Below, in pieces: positions 22,799 through 35,367 of a DNA stretch of 39,015 nt (positions are counted from its first letter, which is position 1; each line of letters starts with the position of its first letter). The stretch is taken from assembly GCA_945870205.1 (NCBI GenBank), contig CAMBRI010000014.1:1-39015 (forward strand), read 5' to 3'. A model generated the notes under the pieces. The model was not told the origin of the DNA, did no database searches, and saw nothing but the letters and a program-made list of their open reading frames with translations. Made by a program: the position numbers and the translations under genes. Source of the DNA: Sulfuritalea hydrogenivorans sk43H (lineage in GTDB: Bacteria; Pseudomonadota; Gammaproteobacteria; Burkholderiales; Rhodocyclaceae).

Positions 22799-23029
22799 TC
22801 CCCAGCGGGTAATGGGCCGATGAATTGAAGCCGCAACCCTGAAAGCCAACAAGAACAGCCAAGTACCGGAAGCGATTACCCCATACAACTACGCAGTTTT
22901 GCTGGCGCAGCGATCTGGTGTCAGCAAGGATTTCAGCGGGCGGTACCACCGTCGAGCAATGCTCTCGACGAGACTCATGACAAGAGCGCCTTCTTCACTG
23001 ACCGCGACCACAAGGCCGGGTATGCACGT

Positions 23030-23068
23030 ATCGTGCTATATTTTGGCACTATCATGCTATTATTTGGC
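23030..23068 (+). promoter_or_regulatory. Two 21-bp-phased repeats overlapping extended -10 boxes before the MNT/HEPN operon
   Basis: ATCGTGCTATATTTTGGC (23030-23047) and ATCATGCTATTATTTGGC (23051-23068) match at 15 of 18 positions and are offset by 21 bp, two helical turns. Each contains an extended -10 type box (TGCTATATT; TGCTATTAT). The second repeat ends one base before the ATG at 23070, which has no Shine-Dalgarno ahead of it, so a transcript from the second box would start at about the A of the start codon. Likely autoregulatory site for the HTH domain of the first gene (inference). Confidence 0.65.
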
Positions 23069-23069
23069 C

Positions 23070-23660
23070 ATGTCGATCGCCACTGCCCTTTTTACTGATA
23101 GCCAATCCCGCGTCTTTCAATGGCTTTTTGGCCAGCCTGAACGTGGTTTTCACTTGAGCGAATTGCGTCGCCTCACAGGTTTAGGCAGTGCGTCCCTGCA
23201 AAGAGAATTGAACCGACTGGCCTATGCAGGTTTGGTTCGTTCCGAGCGAGTCGGCAACCTGAGACGATTCCAGGCCAATCCGCAAAGCCCGGTTTTTAGC
23301 GAGTTGGTCGGACTGACGCGAAAGACGCTGGGGGCGGAACCCTTGTTGCGCGAAGCGCTGCTACCTCTGACCCCCGGTCTGCATGGGGCATGGGTTTATG
23401 GATCCGTGGCGAAACAAACCGACACAGCGCAAAGCGACATAGACGTGATGCTTGTCGGCGAGAACTTGTTGCTGAGTAACGTCCTCGAATTGCTGGTACC
23501 ACTGGAAGCGCAATTAGGACGGAAAATCAATCCAACCTGTTACGCCCCCGCAGAATTTGAGCGCCGTCGTGCCGAACCCGATTCATTTGTGAATCGCGTT
23601 CTGGCGCAGCCCATTCTTCCATTGATTGGCGATGCCCATGAGCCTGCCCGCGCTCGATAA
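23070..23660 (+). CDS. Winged-helix/nucleotidyltransferase (MNT) protein, antitoxin of an MNT/HEPN pair
   Basis: A 196-residue fusion of a DNA-binding winged helix (residues ~10-70: HLSELRRLTGLGSASLQRELNRLAYAGLVRSE, an ArsR-like fold) and a minimal DNA polymerase beta-type nucleotidyltransferase. The catalytic motif is GSVAKQTDTAQSDIDVMLVG, with G111-S112 and the metal-binding D123/D125. In the related MntA/HepT pairs the nucleotidyltransferase inactivates the HEPN toxin by adding AMP; the added HTH suggests this version also regulates its own operon. ATG at 23070 is chosen as the first methionine of the conserved domain; upstream in-frame codons cross the repeats at 23030-23068. The next gene overlaps its 3' end by 29 bp. 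Confidence 0.88.
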   Translation: MSIATALFTDSQSRVFQWLFGQPERGFHLSELRRLTGLGSASLQRELNRLAYAGLVRSERVGNLRRFQANPQSPVFSELVGLTRKTLGAEPLLREALLPLTPGLHGAWVYGSVAKQTDTAQSDIDVMLVGENLLLSNVLELLVPLEAQLGRKINPTCYAPAEFERRRAEPDSFVNRVLAQPILPLIGDAHEPARAR

Positions 23661-24054
23661 TCTGGTCCGCGTCGGCCAACTCAAGGCCGAACCGCGCAAC
23701 GAGGCCGAGGCCAGGCGAATGTTGGCGATGGCGCGAACCCGTCTGGAAGATGCTCGACTGACAAAACTCTCCATTGAAGGGCGCTTCACCAGCGCCTACA
23801 ACGCCGCCCACGCGGCTGCCTTGACCGCCCTTCGCTGGCACGGCTATCGCAGCGAAAATCGATACACGGTGTTCCAGTGCCTTACGCATACCTTGAATTG
23901 GCCTGCACCCCGCTGGCGAGTGCTGGATGCCGCTCATCAGAAGCGGAATCTGGCTGAGTACGAGGGATTTCTGGAAGTAGATGAGTCCACCATCACAGAG
24001 CTATGTGATCTGGCCGACACCCTGATCGCGGAAGTATCGAAAATGCTTGAATAG
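23632..24054 (+). CDS. HEPN-domain protein with RNxxEY motif, probable toxin of an MNT/HEPN pair
   Basis: A 140-residue all-helical protein. NEAEARRMLAMARTRLEDAR and EGRFTSAYNAAHAAALTALRWHGYR (residues ~50-73) form the usual HEPN helices, and HQKRNLAEYEG holds R105-N106-x-x-E109-Y110 near the C-terminal side. HEPN toxins are ribonucleases with an Rx4-6H motif; here the His is replaced by the RNxxEY pattern seen in the SAV_6107-like HEPN group. Start: ATG at 23632 (a second ATG at 23638 is also possible), inside the upstream gene, so translation is coupled. Whether it cleaves RNA cannot be told from sequence. Confidence 0.82.
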   Translation: MPMSLPALDNLVRVGQLKAEPRNEAEARRMLAMARTRLEDARLTKLSIEGRFTSAYNAAHAAALTALRWHGYRSENRYTVFQCLTHTLNWPAPRWRVLDAAHQKRNLAEYEGFLEVDESTITELCDLADTLIAEVSKMLE

Positions 24055-24401
24055 CCAGGCCCAGACTACGATTGCTCCATTGGTTCCGAAAAACAAGCCG
24101 GCCACCGTATAGCCAGCACCGAATTTTCCGGTGGCGCGCCGGCCAGCGCCCATCGCAAGATGCGCAGACGCCCTCCCCGTCGCCAATGGCTTCGAGCATC
24201 CGGTGCGCCCCGGCCGGTTTTTTGCAATAAAGTCGGCCTCGCGGGACGGCAGCAGTCCCTCTGGTGCCCATTTGGACATATCCCCGTCAATCGAATCTAG
24301 TACTTGAACGGCGATTCATTTGTGGTGCTTTTGTGCTGCTTGAGTGGGCTTTAACCGGGTATCTCCGGAGGCCGCAAGGCTGATCGCCGGCAACCCGGCG
24401 C
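24055..24401. other. Gap between HEPN gene and GT4 gene (347 bp)
   Basis: No gene with recognisable motifs. A minus-strand frame at 24001-24279 (92 residues, one hydrophobic segment near its C-terminus, start ATG after GGGG) is open but overlaps the 3' end of the HEPN gene and has no family resemblance I can name. A divergent REP-like palindrome lies at 24382-24407, overlapping the end of the GT4 gene. Confidence 0.35.
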
Positions 24402-24407
24402 CTACCC
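24382..24407. repeat. REP-like palindrome, divergent copy 4
   Basis: GATCGCCGGCAACCCGGCGC followed by CTACCC. It keeps the layout of the copies at 14530, 15108 and 15928 (GATCGCC-GGCAA-CCGGC-CCTAC) but has a different stem. It overlaps the last codons of the GT4 gene, again a gene-end location. Confidence 0.55.
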
Positions 24408-25646
24408 GACAAGACCTTGCAGCAGTCCCACTTGCCGCGGCAGGCAGCGGCTGTGCAGATCGAAGCTCTCCACTACCGATTTTCTGGCTGCGGCGCGGAT
24501 CGGTTTGAGTTGATCACGCTGTTCGATGGCTTGAGCAAGTTTTTCGGCCAGCGCCTCATGGTCGAAGAAATCCGTCAGCCAGCCGTTCTCGCCATGCCGG
24601 ATAACCTCCTCCACCGGCGCCGTTCGTGAGCCGACCACCATGCAGCCGACCGCCATCGCCTCCAGCAGCGACCAGGAGAGCACGAAGGGATAGGTCAGGT
24701 AGGCATGCACGGTGGATATCTGCAGTAGTCGCAGGTAATCGGCGTACGGGATCCGGCCGAGGAAATGGACGCGACTGGTATCCACGTGCCTGCCGATTTC
24801 ATCGACCAGCACCCGGCGCCAGGTTCTGCCATCCGCGGGTTTGCTGCCGTAGCTGACGTGATCGCCGCCGACAATCAGCACCCGCGCCTTCGGGCGCAGC
24901 TTGAGCAGGGACGGCAATGCACGCATGAAAACGTGGAAGCCACGATAGGGCTCCAGATTGCGGGCCACATAGGTAACTATTTCATCAGCCGCACTCAGGG
25001 CAATGCCCGCCTTCACCAGTGAGATCCGCGCTGACACATCCGGCGCCACCTGGCGGGTATCGATGCCTTCGTGCGCCACCTGTATGCGGGATTGCAACAG
25101 GTCGGGGAAACGGCTCTTCTGCCACTGCGTCGGCGCGATCAGGAGATCGGCATTTTCCATGCTCATCCACTGGGTGGTGTTCTTGATCCTGACCCGAAAT
25201 GGATCGTCCACCGGCGGCAGGAACTCTGGATCGAAGCCGACGTCAGCGCCTGCCGCGTGGTAGTAGTACTCAGCGTGAAGAACAATCTTTGCCTCGGGAA
25301 AGACCTCGCGCAAGAACAGCGCCTCGCCCCAGCCGGGATGCGCCAGCACGATATCGGGCAGGAACCCGCTGGCCTTGAGTTGCGAGGCGATGGCCGATGA
25401 CACCAACCCGCGTTGAACGGCTGCTTCGTAGCCTTGCAAATAGCGATGGGTTTCCTTGCCCGAGCTCTGCGGCGTCGCATAGGCCTGCAGTTCGATTCGC
25501 GGGTGCAATTGCCCGCTGCCCATTGCGCGCTTGAGGTTGGCTGCCTCGCCTATCGCGACGACCCTGTGCGCGGGGTCGGCCGCAAAGTGAGCCGCAATGT
25601 GACGGAATTGCGCAGGGAAATTCTGGTGAATAAGCAGGAGGTTCAT
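24402..25646 (-). CDS. Glycosyltransferase family 4
   Basis: A 414-residue GT-B fold glycosyltransferase. The N-terminal domain starts MNLLLIHQNFPAQFRHIAAHF, the form typical of polysaccharide-cluster GT4 enzymes with an N-terminal 'GT4-conflict' domain (DIVLAHPGWGEALFLREVFP near 98-117). The C-terminal donor-binding domain has VAHEGIDT, TYVARNLEPYRGFHVFMRALP, VHFLGRIPYADYLRLLQ and the E-x7-E-like ending LSWSLLEAMAVGCMVVGSRTAPVEEVI. It would add a sugar to a lipid-linked glycan in the cytoplasm. The dehydrogenase remnant immediately upstream suggests that a larger polysaccharide cluster has been eroded here. Confidence 0.92.
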   Translation of the reverse strand: MNLLLIHQNFPAQFRHIAAHFAADPAHRVVAIGEAANLKRAMGSGQLHPRIELQAYATPQSSGKETHRYLQGYEAAVQRGLVSSAIASQLKASGFLPDIVLAHPGWGEALFLREVFPEAKIVLHAEYYYHAAGADVGFDPEFLPPVDDPFRVRIKNTTQWMSMENADLLIAPTQWQKSRFPDLLQSRIQVAHEGIDTRQVAPDVSARISLVKAGIALSAADEIVTYVARNLEPYRGFHVFMRALPSLLKLRPKARVLIVGGDHVSYGSKPADGRTWRRVLVDEIGRHVDTSRVHFLGRIPYADYLRLLQISTVHAYLTYPFVLSWSLLEAMAVGCMVVGSRTAPVEEVIRHGENGWLTDFFDHEALAEKLAQAIEQRDQLKPIRAAARKSVVESFDLHSRCLPRQVGLLQGLVG

Positions 25647-25715
25647 CGCAGTGTTTGGCCCGCTCGATATCCGATTACCGAAACCCGGGCGACGCAGCGG
25701 GCGACGCCACGCTGT

Positions 25716-26015
25716 TCACAAGCGACCGTCGGCTTCTGCCTTACCCAGCAAGGATTTCACATCGTACAGCACATGCTGCACCTTGCCGAAGGCATGAATG
25801 CCGGCGGCGCCTAGTTGCAGGAATTCTGGGTGCGCCACGGCGAGGATGATCGCGTCGTAGGTGTTGGCTTGGGGTTTGTCTTTGAGCGGCGAGACGTGGT
25901 ATTCGTGTTCGGCTTCGGCAACATCGATCCACGGGTCGTAAATATCGACCTTCGCATGGTAGCTGGTCAGTTCGCGCACGATGTCGATTACCTTGGTATT
26001 GCGCAGGTCGGGGCA
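25716..26015 (-). pseudogene. UDP-sugar 6-dehydrogenase (WbpO/TviB-like), C-terminal fragment
   Basis: About 100 residues of the C-terminal UDP-binding domain of UDP-N-acetyl-hexosamine or UDP-glucose 6-dehydrogenases: CPDLRNTKVIDIVREL, VDIYDPWIDVAEAEHEY, YDAIILAVAHPEF and a closing LYDVKSLL. Family members have ~420 residues with an N-terminal NAD domain and a catalytic Cys, all missing here. Immediately upstream (26016-26018, minus strand) is a stop codon and the sequence becomes unrelated, so the break is sharp. A frame can start at GTG 25979, but the product would lack the active site. It lies 69 bp upstream of the GT4 gene in the same orientation. Confidence 0.85.
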
Positions 26016-26244
26016 CTACCGGCCCTGGCCGATCAGGCTAAGAATTCCGGCGAGTCGCTTCGGGCGGGGCTGAAGCCGGGCTATCTCCAAGTCTACAAGG
26101 CCTGGCAGCATTTCCTCAAGATAGGACAGGAGGCCGGCATCGCCAAGACAGTCAAGCGCGGAGGAGGGGGTCGGCACGAGTCGATCGAACACACAGGATT
26201 CAGCACAGGCCGTCCTCCTTTGATGGACGGCGTCGCGCACGACA
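26016..26244. other. Unassigned segment between dehydrogenase fragment and integrase
   Basis: 229 bp that separate two unrelated genes. Both strands hold open frames (minus: ...YLEEMLPGLVDLEIARLQ...; plus: ...GLKPGYLQVYKAWQHFLKIG...), neither of which I recognise. It begins exactly at the break in the dehydrogenase gene, so it probably belongs to the element that carries the integrase. Confidence 0.4.
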
Positions 26245-27945
26245 TCAACGGCGGTCCTTCACGGGCTTTGCGTCCTTGCGGGCCGCAATCTTGACTCGCC
26301 GCCGCTGCCCGCTGATCAGGCGCCGCCGGGTGGCGGTTTCCTGTTGCTTGAGTTCCTCCGTCGTGGGCTGGGGCGGCGGCGTGAGCACGAGGCCCGGATA
26401 GCCGATCTTGTCGATCTCGATCTTCACCCGGACAAGCCCGGCGCGGTCTCCGGTTTGCGCACTGCCCCCCGGGGTCGCATGTCCGGTAATCGCATCATGA
26501 ATCTCCTGGACCAGGGCAGCATTGCGCGTGGCTGTCTTGAACGTATGCCGAAAACTGTGCAGATCCTGCATGACCTCGGTCGGACCGATTCGCGAGCGCA
26601 CAAAGTCGGCGAACCACTCCCCGACCGAGTCCGGATTGGCAATGCCGGGAAACAACTGGCTGACGCCGGCGGACTTGGCGACCTTGATGTATTCCGGGAA
26701 ACCCAAGGCCACCAGTTCCTTGTGCAGTGGCACAAAGCGTTCGCTGACACCGGTCTTCAGCTTACGCAGGGCGTTGGGACGGAAATGCAGATACCAGATG
26801 CCATTCTCATCTTGCCCGACCTCATCCAGCATCAATCCTGCCAGTTCGCCTCGCCTGGCGCCGGTGAAGAGTGCCAGCAGCGGAATCCACAGCGCCGCGT
26901 GCGCGCCCGCCGATGCGGGAATCACGCTGAGCGGGGGCAAGGGATCGAGCACGGTCTTCAGCGTTGCCAGTTCAAAGCCCTTGCGACTGGACGTCGCTGA
27001 CTTGGCACCGGCAACCGTGACGCCATTAAACGGGTTTGCTCGTCCACCCAGTTTTTCGTTGAAAAGCGCAAAGCGATACACGCTGCCCGCCGCGTTGAGG
27101 CGGGTCAATACGGTCTTGGACTGCAAGTGCGTCAGGAGCTGGTCGCGCCACTCGACGACGTGGACCCGCTTCAGGTCAATAGGGTCACAGGTGGCAAATG
27201 CCGCCAATTCGCCCAAGGCCAGCTTATAAAGCGCACGGGTTCGTACGGCCAGATCGGGATGTTGCCGTTCGTAGTACGCCAGCAGTTCGTCCCAGTTCAA
27301 CCGAGCGCCCTCAGCGGGATCGTTGCGCGGGTCGGGCGGTGTGATCACCGTCTTGCCTTCGGCGCGGTCACGGAGTCCTTCCGCGGTATTGCGCCAGGCT
27401 TGTACGAATGGAATCAGGCGGTCGCCGTAATCCGACAGATTTCCACTGATGGGTTTGCCGGTGGCCTGGAGCACATAGAATGGAATCAGGCTGCACAGTT
27501 GCTGAAGCAGTTGCGCATCGCCGACCACCGAGGCGGGCGGAAACAGCGTGTCGAGGTCTTGTTCGCGATCGGGAGGCCGCAATGCCTCCTCGCCGGACAA
27601 CGCGGCGGCAAGTGACTCCTTGTATTGGGTCTCATCGGCCGCGAGGAGTGTCGCTTCCATGAGGCGGGCGGCCCGTTGAATGTCACGATCCGTGATCGGG
27701 AGTGCGACCGTTTCCTGACCGCGCGTGCTCGATTCAATGACATTATCAAGTTCTGCCGCATACAGTCGACTACGTCGCAAGGCTTCGCGCTTGTCGGACG
27801 TTTCCAGAGAAAATCGAACGTAGCCGTTCTTCCCGATCAGGATGGATCGTCCTGACAGGACGATCAGACTACCCGGTCGGATAGGGCTATCATTGGGCAG
27901 GCGACGGGAGAAGTGCCATGTGTTTCCACGGTGGGCTAAATACAT
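26245..27945 (-). CDS. int: Tyrosine recombinase / genomic-island integrase
   Basis: A 566-residue site-specific recombinase. The N-terminal YLAHRGNTWHFSRRLPNDSP segment is of the DUF6538 type found in long proteobacterial integrases. Catalytic residues in the C-terminal domain: Arg in FTGARRGELAGL (~364), HSFRHTF (~463), His in ITGHATPGGS (~485), and a Tyr in DKIGYPGL (~515). It is read away from the 3' end of tRNA-Ser, 110 bp from it, which is the standard arrangement for elements inserted at tRNA 3' ends. AAGGA six bases before the ATG is the ribosome binding site. Full length, so possibly active. Confidence 0.93.
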   Translation of the reverse strand: MYLAHRGNTWHFSRRLPNDSPIRPGSLIVLSGRSILIGKNGYVRFSLETSDKREALRRSRLYAAELDNVIESSTRGQETVALPITDRDIQRAARLMEATLLAADETQYKESLAAALSGEEALRPPDREQDLDTLFPPASVVGDAQLLQQLCSLIPFYVLQATGKPISGNLSDYGDRLIPFVQAWRNTAEGLRDRAEGKTVITPPDPRNDPAEGARLNWDELLAYYERQHPDLAVRTRALYKLALGELAAFATCDPIDLKRVHVVEWRDQLLTHLQSKTVLTRLNAAGSVYRFALFNEKLGGRANPFNGVTVAGAKSATSSRKGFELATLKTVLDPLPPLSVIPASAGAHAALWIPLLALFTGARRGELAGLMLDEVGQDENGIWYLHFRPNALRKLKTGVSERFVPLHKELVALGFPEYIKVAKSAGVSQLFPGIANPDSVGEWFADFVRSRIGPTEVMQDLHSFRHTFKTATRNAALVQEIHDAITGHATPGGSAQTGDRAGLVRVKIEIDKIGYPGLVLTPPPQPTTEELKQQETATRRRLISGQRRRVKIAARKDAKPVKDRR

Positions 27946-27960
27946 CGGAAGGTCCTTTTT

Positions 27961-28004
27961 AGCTACAGCATGAGCTACAATTTTAGCTACAGGACTGAGC
28001 TACA
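27961..28004. promoter_or_regulatory. Four AGCTACA direct repeats between integrase and tRNA-Ser
   Basis: AGCTACA occurs at 27961, 27973, 27985 and 27998, i.e. at 12-, 12- and 13-bp steps, starting 16 bp before the integrase start codon and ending 52 bp before the tRNA 3' end. Regularly spaced short repeats between int and the core site are what arm-type integrase sites or a repressor array look like. Function is inferred. Confidence 0.7.
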
Positions 28005-28055
28005 ACCTACTGATATATTTTGTCTTTTATTTAAAAACAAGACGCTAATACTTGG

Positions 28056-28145
28056 TGGCGGAGAGGGTGGGATTCGAACCCACGGATGCCTTGCGACATC
28101 GCCTGATTTCGAGTCAGGTACATTCGACCACTCTGCCACCTCTCC
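28056..28145 (-). tRNA. tRNA-Ser(CGA)
   Basis: A 90-nt class II tRNA. Acceptor GGAGAGG pairs with CCTCTCC, followed by discriminator G and an encoded CCA. The anticodon stem-loop CCTGA-CTCGAAA-TCAGG gives anticodon CGA (codon UCG). There is a long variable arm and a T-arm with GGTTCGAATCC. Its 3' end faces the integrase gene, so it is the probable attachment site. A plus-strand frame across it (peptide containing GGIRTHG) is an artefact often mis-annotated as protein. Confidence 0.97.
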
Positions 28146-28212
28146 GCGAGGCGCGGATTATACCCGCGAAGCGTCTCTAATAAGCAGCATTTGCGGAAGG
28201 AAAGCGTTGTCG

Positions 28213-30841
<2,629 letters not shown>

Positions 30842-32155
30842 TTATCGTTTCTTCTTTGCCTGCGCGTCGAGTTCGCGCAGGTGGGCAAGCTTCTCGGCGA
30901 TCTTCTGTTCCAGTCCGCGCGCCACCGGCTGATACCAATGTACGGCAGACATGCCTTCGGGCAGATACGCTTCACCTGCGGCATAGCCTTCAGCTTCATC
31001 GTGGGCATAGCGGTATTCCGCTCCATAGCCCAGATCCTTCATCAGCTTGGTGGGGGCATTGCGCAGATGCTCCGGTACGCCGCGGCTCTTGTCTTTCGCC
31101 ACGAAGGCGCGGGCCGCATTATAGGCGACGTAGGCGGCGTTCGATTTGGGCGCGGCCGCCATGTACAACACGGCATTGGCCAGCGCCAGTTCACCTTCCG
31201 GGCTGCCCAGTCGTTCGTAGGTGGCGCAGGCGTTCAGCGCAATCTCCCAGGCCCTCGGGTCGGCCAAGCCGACGTCCTCGATGGCCATGCGCACGATGCG
31301 CCGCCCCATGTAGAGCGGATCGGCGCCGCCGTCGAGCATGCGCACCAGCCAATAGAGTGCGGCATCCGGACTGGATCCGCGTACGGCCTTGTGCAAGGCT
31401 GATATCTGGTCGTAGAAAGCATCGCCGCCCTTGTCGAAACGCCGCAGGTCGGCGGCCAGGGTCTGCTCCAGAAAGTCGGCGCCGATGCTGCGACGACCTG
31501 CGGTGGCAGCGGCCGTGCGCAATTGCTCCAGTACGTTGAGCAAGCGTCGCGCATCACCGTCCGCATAGCCGATCAGCCGATCGCGTGCATCGGAGTCGAA
31601 GTCCAGTGCTTCCAGCGCTGCGGCGCATGCGCGGTCGAACAACTCCCCGAGCTCCGCTTCATCAAGGCTTTTCAGCACATATACCGAGGCCCGCGACAGC
31701 AGTGCGGAGTTGACTTCGAATGACGGGTTCTCCGTGGTGGCGCCGACGAAAGTCACCGTGCCCTTTTCCACGTAAGGCAGGAAAGCATCCTGCTGCGCCT
31801 TGTTGAAGCGATGCACTTCATCGACGAATAAAATCGTGCGGCGACCCTGCTGGGCCATGACTTCGGCCTGCTGCATCGCCTCGCGGATGTCCTTGACGCC
31901 CGAGAATACGGCCGACAAGGCGATGAATTCGGCATCGAAGCTGTCCGCCATCAGGCGCGCCAGCGTGGTCTTGCCTACTCCGGGCGGGCCCCAGAGGATC
32001 ATCGAATGCGCTGTGCCGGACGAAAACGCCAGCGAGAGCGGCTTGCCTTCGCCCAGCAGGTGGCGCTGGCCAATCACCTCATCGAGGGTGCGCGGCCGCA
32101 TCTGCTCGGCCAGCGGCGCATGCGTGTTTGTGCGCGCAAACAGATCAGTCGCCAA
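30842..32155 (-). CDS. rarA: Replication-associated recombination protein A (RarA/MgsA)
   Basis: A AAA+ ATPase of about 437 residues acting at stalled replication forks. Walker A GPPGVGKTT, Walker B ILFVDEVHRF, sensor 1 GATTENPSFEVNSALLSRA, and the C-terminal oligomerisation region (RGSSPDAALYWLVRMLDGGADPLYMGRRIVRMAIEDVG) are present. A TTG start at 32155, giving LATDLFARTNTHAPLAEQMRP, matches the family N-terminus and overlaps the lolA stop by 11 bp; a longer reading to 32221 would add 22 residues inside lolA without family support. A TTG start plus overlap implies translational coupling to lolA. Confidence 0.93.
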   Translation of the reverse strand: MATDLFARTNTHAPLAEQMRPRTLDEVIGQRHLLGEGKPLSLAFSSGTAHSMILWGPPGVGKTTLARLMADSFDAEFIALSAVFSGVKDIREAMQQAEVMAQQGRRTILFVDEVHRFNKAQQDAFLPYVEKGTVTFVGATTENPSFEVNSALLSRASVYVLKSLDEAELGELFDRACAAALEALDFDSDARDRLIGYADGDARRLLNVLEQLRTAAATAGRRSIGADFLEQTLAADLRRFDKGGDAFYDQISALHKAVRGSSPDAALYWLVRMLDGGADPLYMGRRIVRMAIEDVGLADPRAWEIALNACATYERLGSPEGELALANAVLYMAAAPKSNAAYVAYNAARAFVAKDKSRGVPEHLRNAPTKLMKDLGYGAEYRYAHDEAEGYAAGEAYLPEGMSAVHWYQPVARGLEQKIAEKLAHLRELDAQAKKKR

Positions 32156-32756
32156 CAACGTCGGCTCCAGCCGGTGCGACAAAACGGAACAATGAGGCGG
32201 GCAGCGCCGGGTTGGCCTCAAACTGGGTGAAGCGCAGCACCGTCACCTGGCCGAAGCTGTCATGGATTTCCATGCTCACCGGCCGATTGGCGGCGAAACC
32301 GATCTTCATGCTCTCGAAGCTCGCGTCGCCGCCTTTGGGTGTCGCGTCGACGGTTTCGATGCCGTCGGCAGCCTGGCCTTCCTTGAGATCGAAGTGTTTG
32401 TCCAGATCCTGCCCCGCGAGGAGCGCGGCCGGACTCGAACCAAACGCCGAGCCTAGCTTTTTCACGGCGACCTGATTGAGATCGGGATCGTAGCTCCACA
32501 ACTTGCTTCCATCGCTGACGAGCAAGGCCTTGTATGGCTTTTCGTAGGACCAGCGAAATTTGCCGGGACGCTGCAGGGCAAAAATGCCTGCCGACTGCTG
32601 CGGTTTGCGCCCGGACCTGGCAATCACGGTTTGCGTGAACACGCCTCGTGCGCTGCGGTTGGTTTCGAGAAAGGTCTTGAGCTGGTCGAGTCCGGTCGCG
32701 GACGCCGGCAGAGCCCATCCCGGGAGAATAATAGAAAGGCAGAGTAGTCGCTTCAT
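32145..32756 (-). CDS. lolA: Outer-membrane lipoprotein carrier LolA
   Basis: A 203-residue periplasmic chaperone. A signal peptide (MKRLLCLSIILPGWALPASA, cleavage after ~20) precedes the LolA fold: LETNRSARGVFTQTV, GIFALQRPGKFRWSYEKPYKALLVSDGSKLWSYDPDLNQV, then ASFESMKIGFAANRPVSMEIHDSFGQVTVLRFTQFEANPALPASLFRF at the C-terminus. It shuttles lipoproteins from LolCDE to LolB. Located between ftsK (51 bp upstream) and rarA, as in many betaproteobacteria. Confidence 0.96.
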   Translation of the reverse strand: MKRLLCLSIILPGWALPASATGLDQLKTFLETNRSARGVFTQTVIARSGRKPQQSAGIFALQRPGKFRWSYEKPYKALLVSDGSKLWSYDPDLNQVAVKKLGSAFGSSPAALLAGQDLDKHFDLKEGQAADGIETVDATPKGGDASFESMKIGFAANRPVSMEIHDSFGQVTVLRFTQFEANPALPASLFRFVAPAGADVVGD

Positions 32757-32807
32757 GGGGCAATTATCCCCGACTCCACCCCTGCCCGGCGCGCTTTATT
32801 GCGCGCT

Positions 32808-35126
<2,319 letters not shown>

Positions 35127-35314
35127 GGCAACGGGCCAGCCCGGGGTTCAACCCGGTGCGAAATGACGGACACTGGCAAATTATGTCTGCCCACCCGCCC
35201 CAAGCAAGGCCTGAAAAGCTGGACAAGTTCAGTTCTTCTCGACTCTTGCCACGAGCTCAAAGAAACATGGCTCCATACGTCGGCTGGACCAGTCCCAGCA
35301 CCACAAAGCAACAA

Positions 35315-35339
35315 GGGCGACCGTTTTCAACAGTCGCCC
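35315..35339 (-). terminator. Probable terminator after the OmpA/FecR-like genes
   Basis: GGGCGAC (35315-35321) and GTCGCCC (35333-35339) pair perfectly around an 11-nt loop. Read on the minus strand the hairpin is followed by the T-rich TTGTTGCTTTG. It lies 29 bp past the stop of the FecR-like gene. The T-tract is interrupted, so efficiency is uncertain. Confidence 0.65.
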
Positions 35340-35367
35340 CCGCGCCTAGTGAAGCACGTGCCACCCT

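Noticed and set aside
24001-24279. Minus-strand 92-residue frame with one hydrophobic segment
   Set aside because: Overlaps the HEPN gene end, has no recognisable homology and an uneven composition; kept only as a remark in the gap entry.
27970-28212. N-terminal extension of the mltF frame across the tRNA, peptide containing GGIRTHG
   Set aside because: It is the antisense of tRNA-Ser translated in frame, a well-known artefact; the lipoprotein signal begins at 28213.
32156-32221. Longer ATG start for rarA
   Set aside because: The 22 extra residues lie within lolA and have no counterpart in the family; the TTG at 32155 gives the expected N-terminus.
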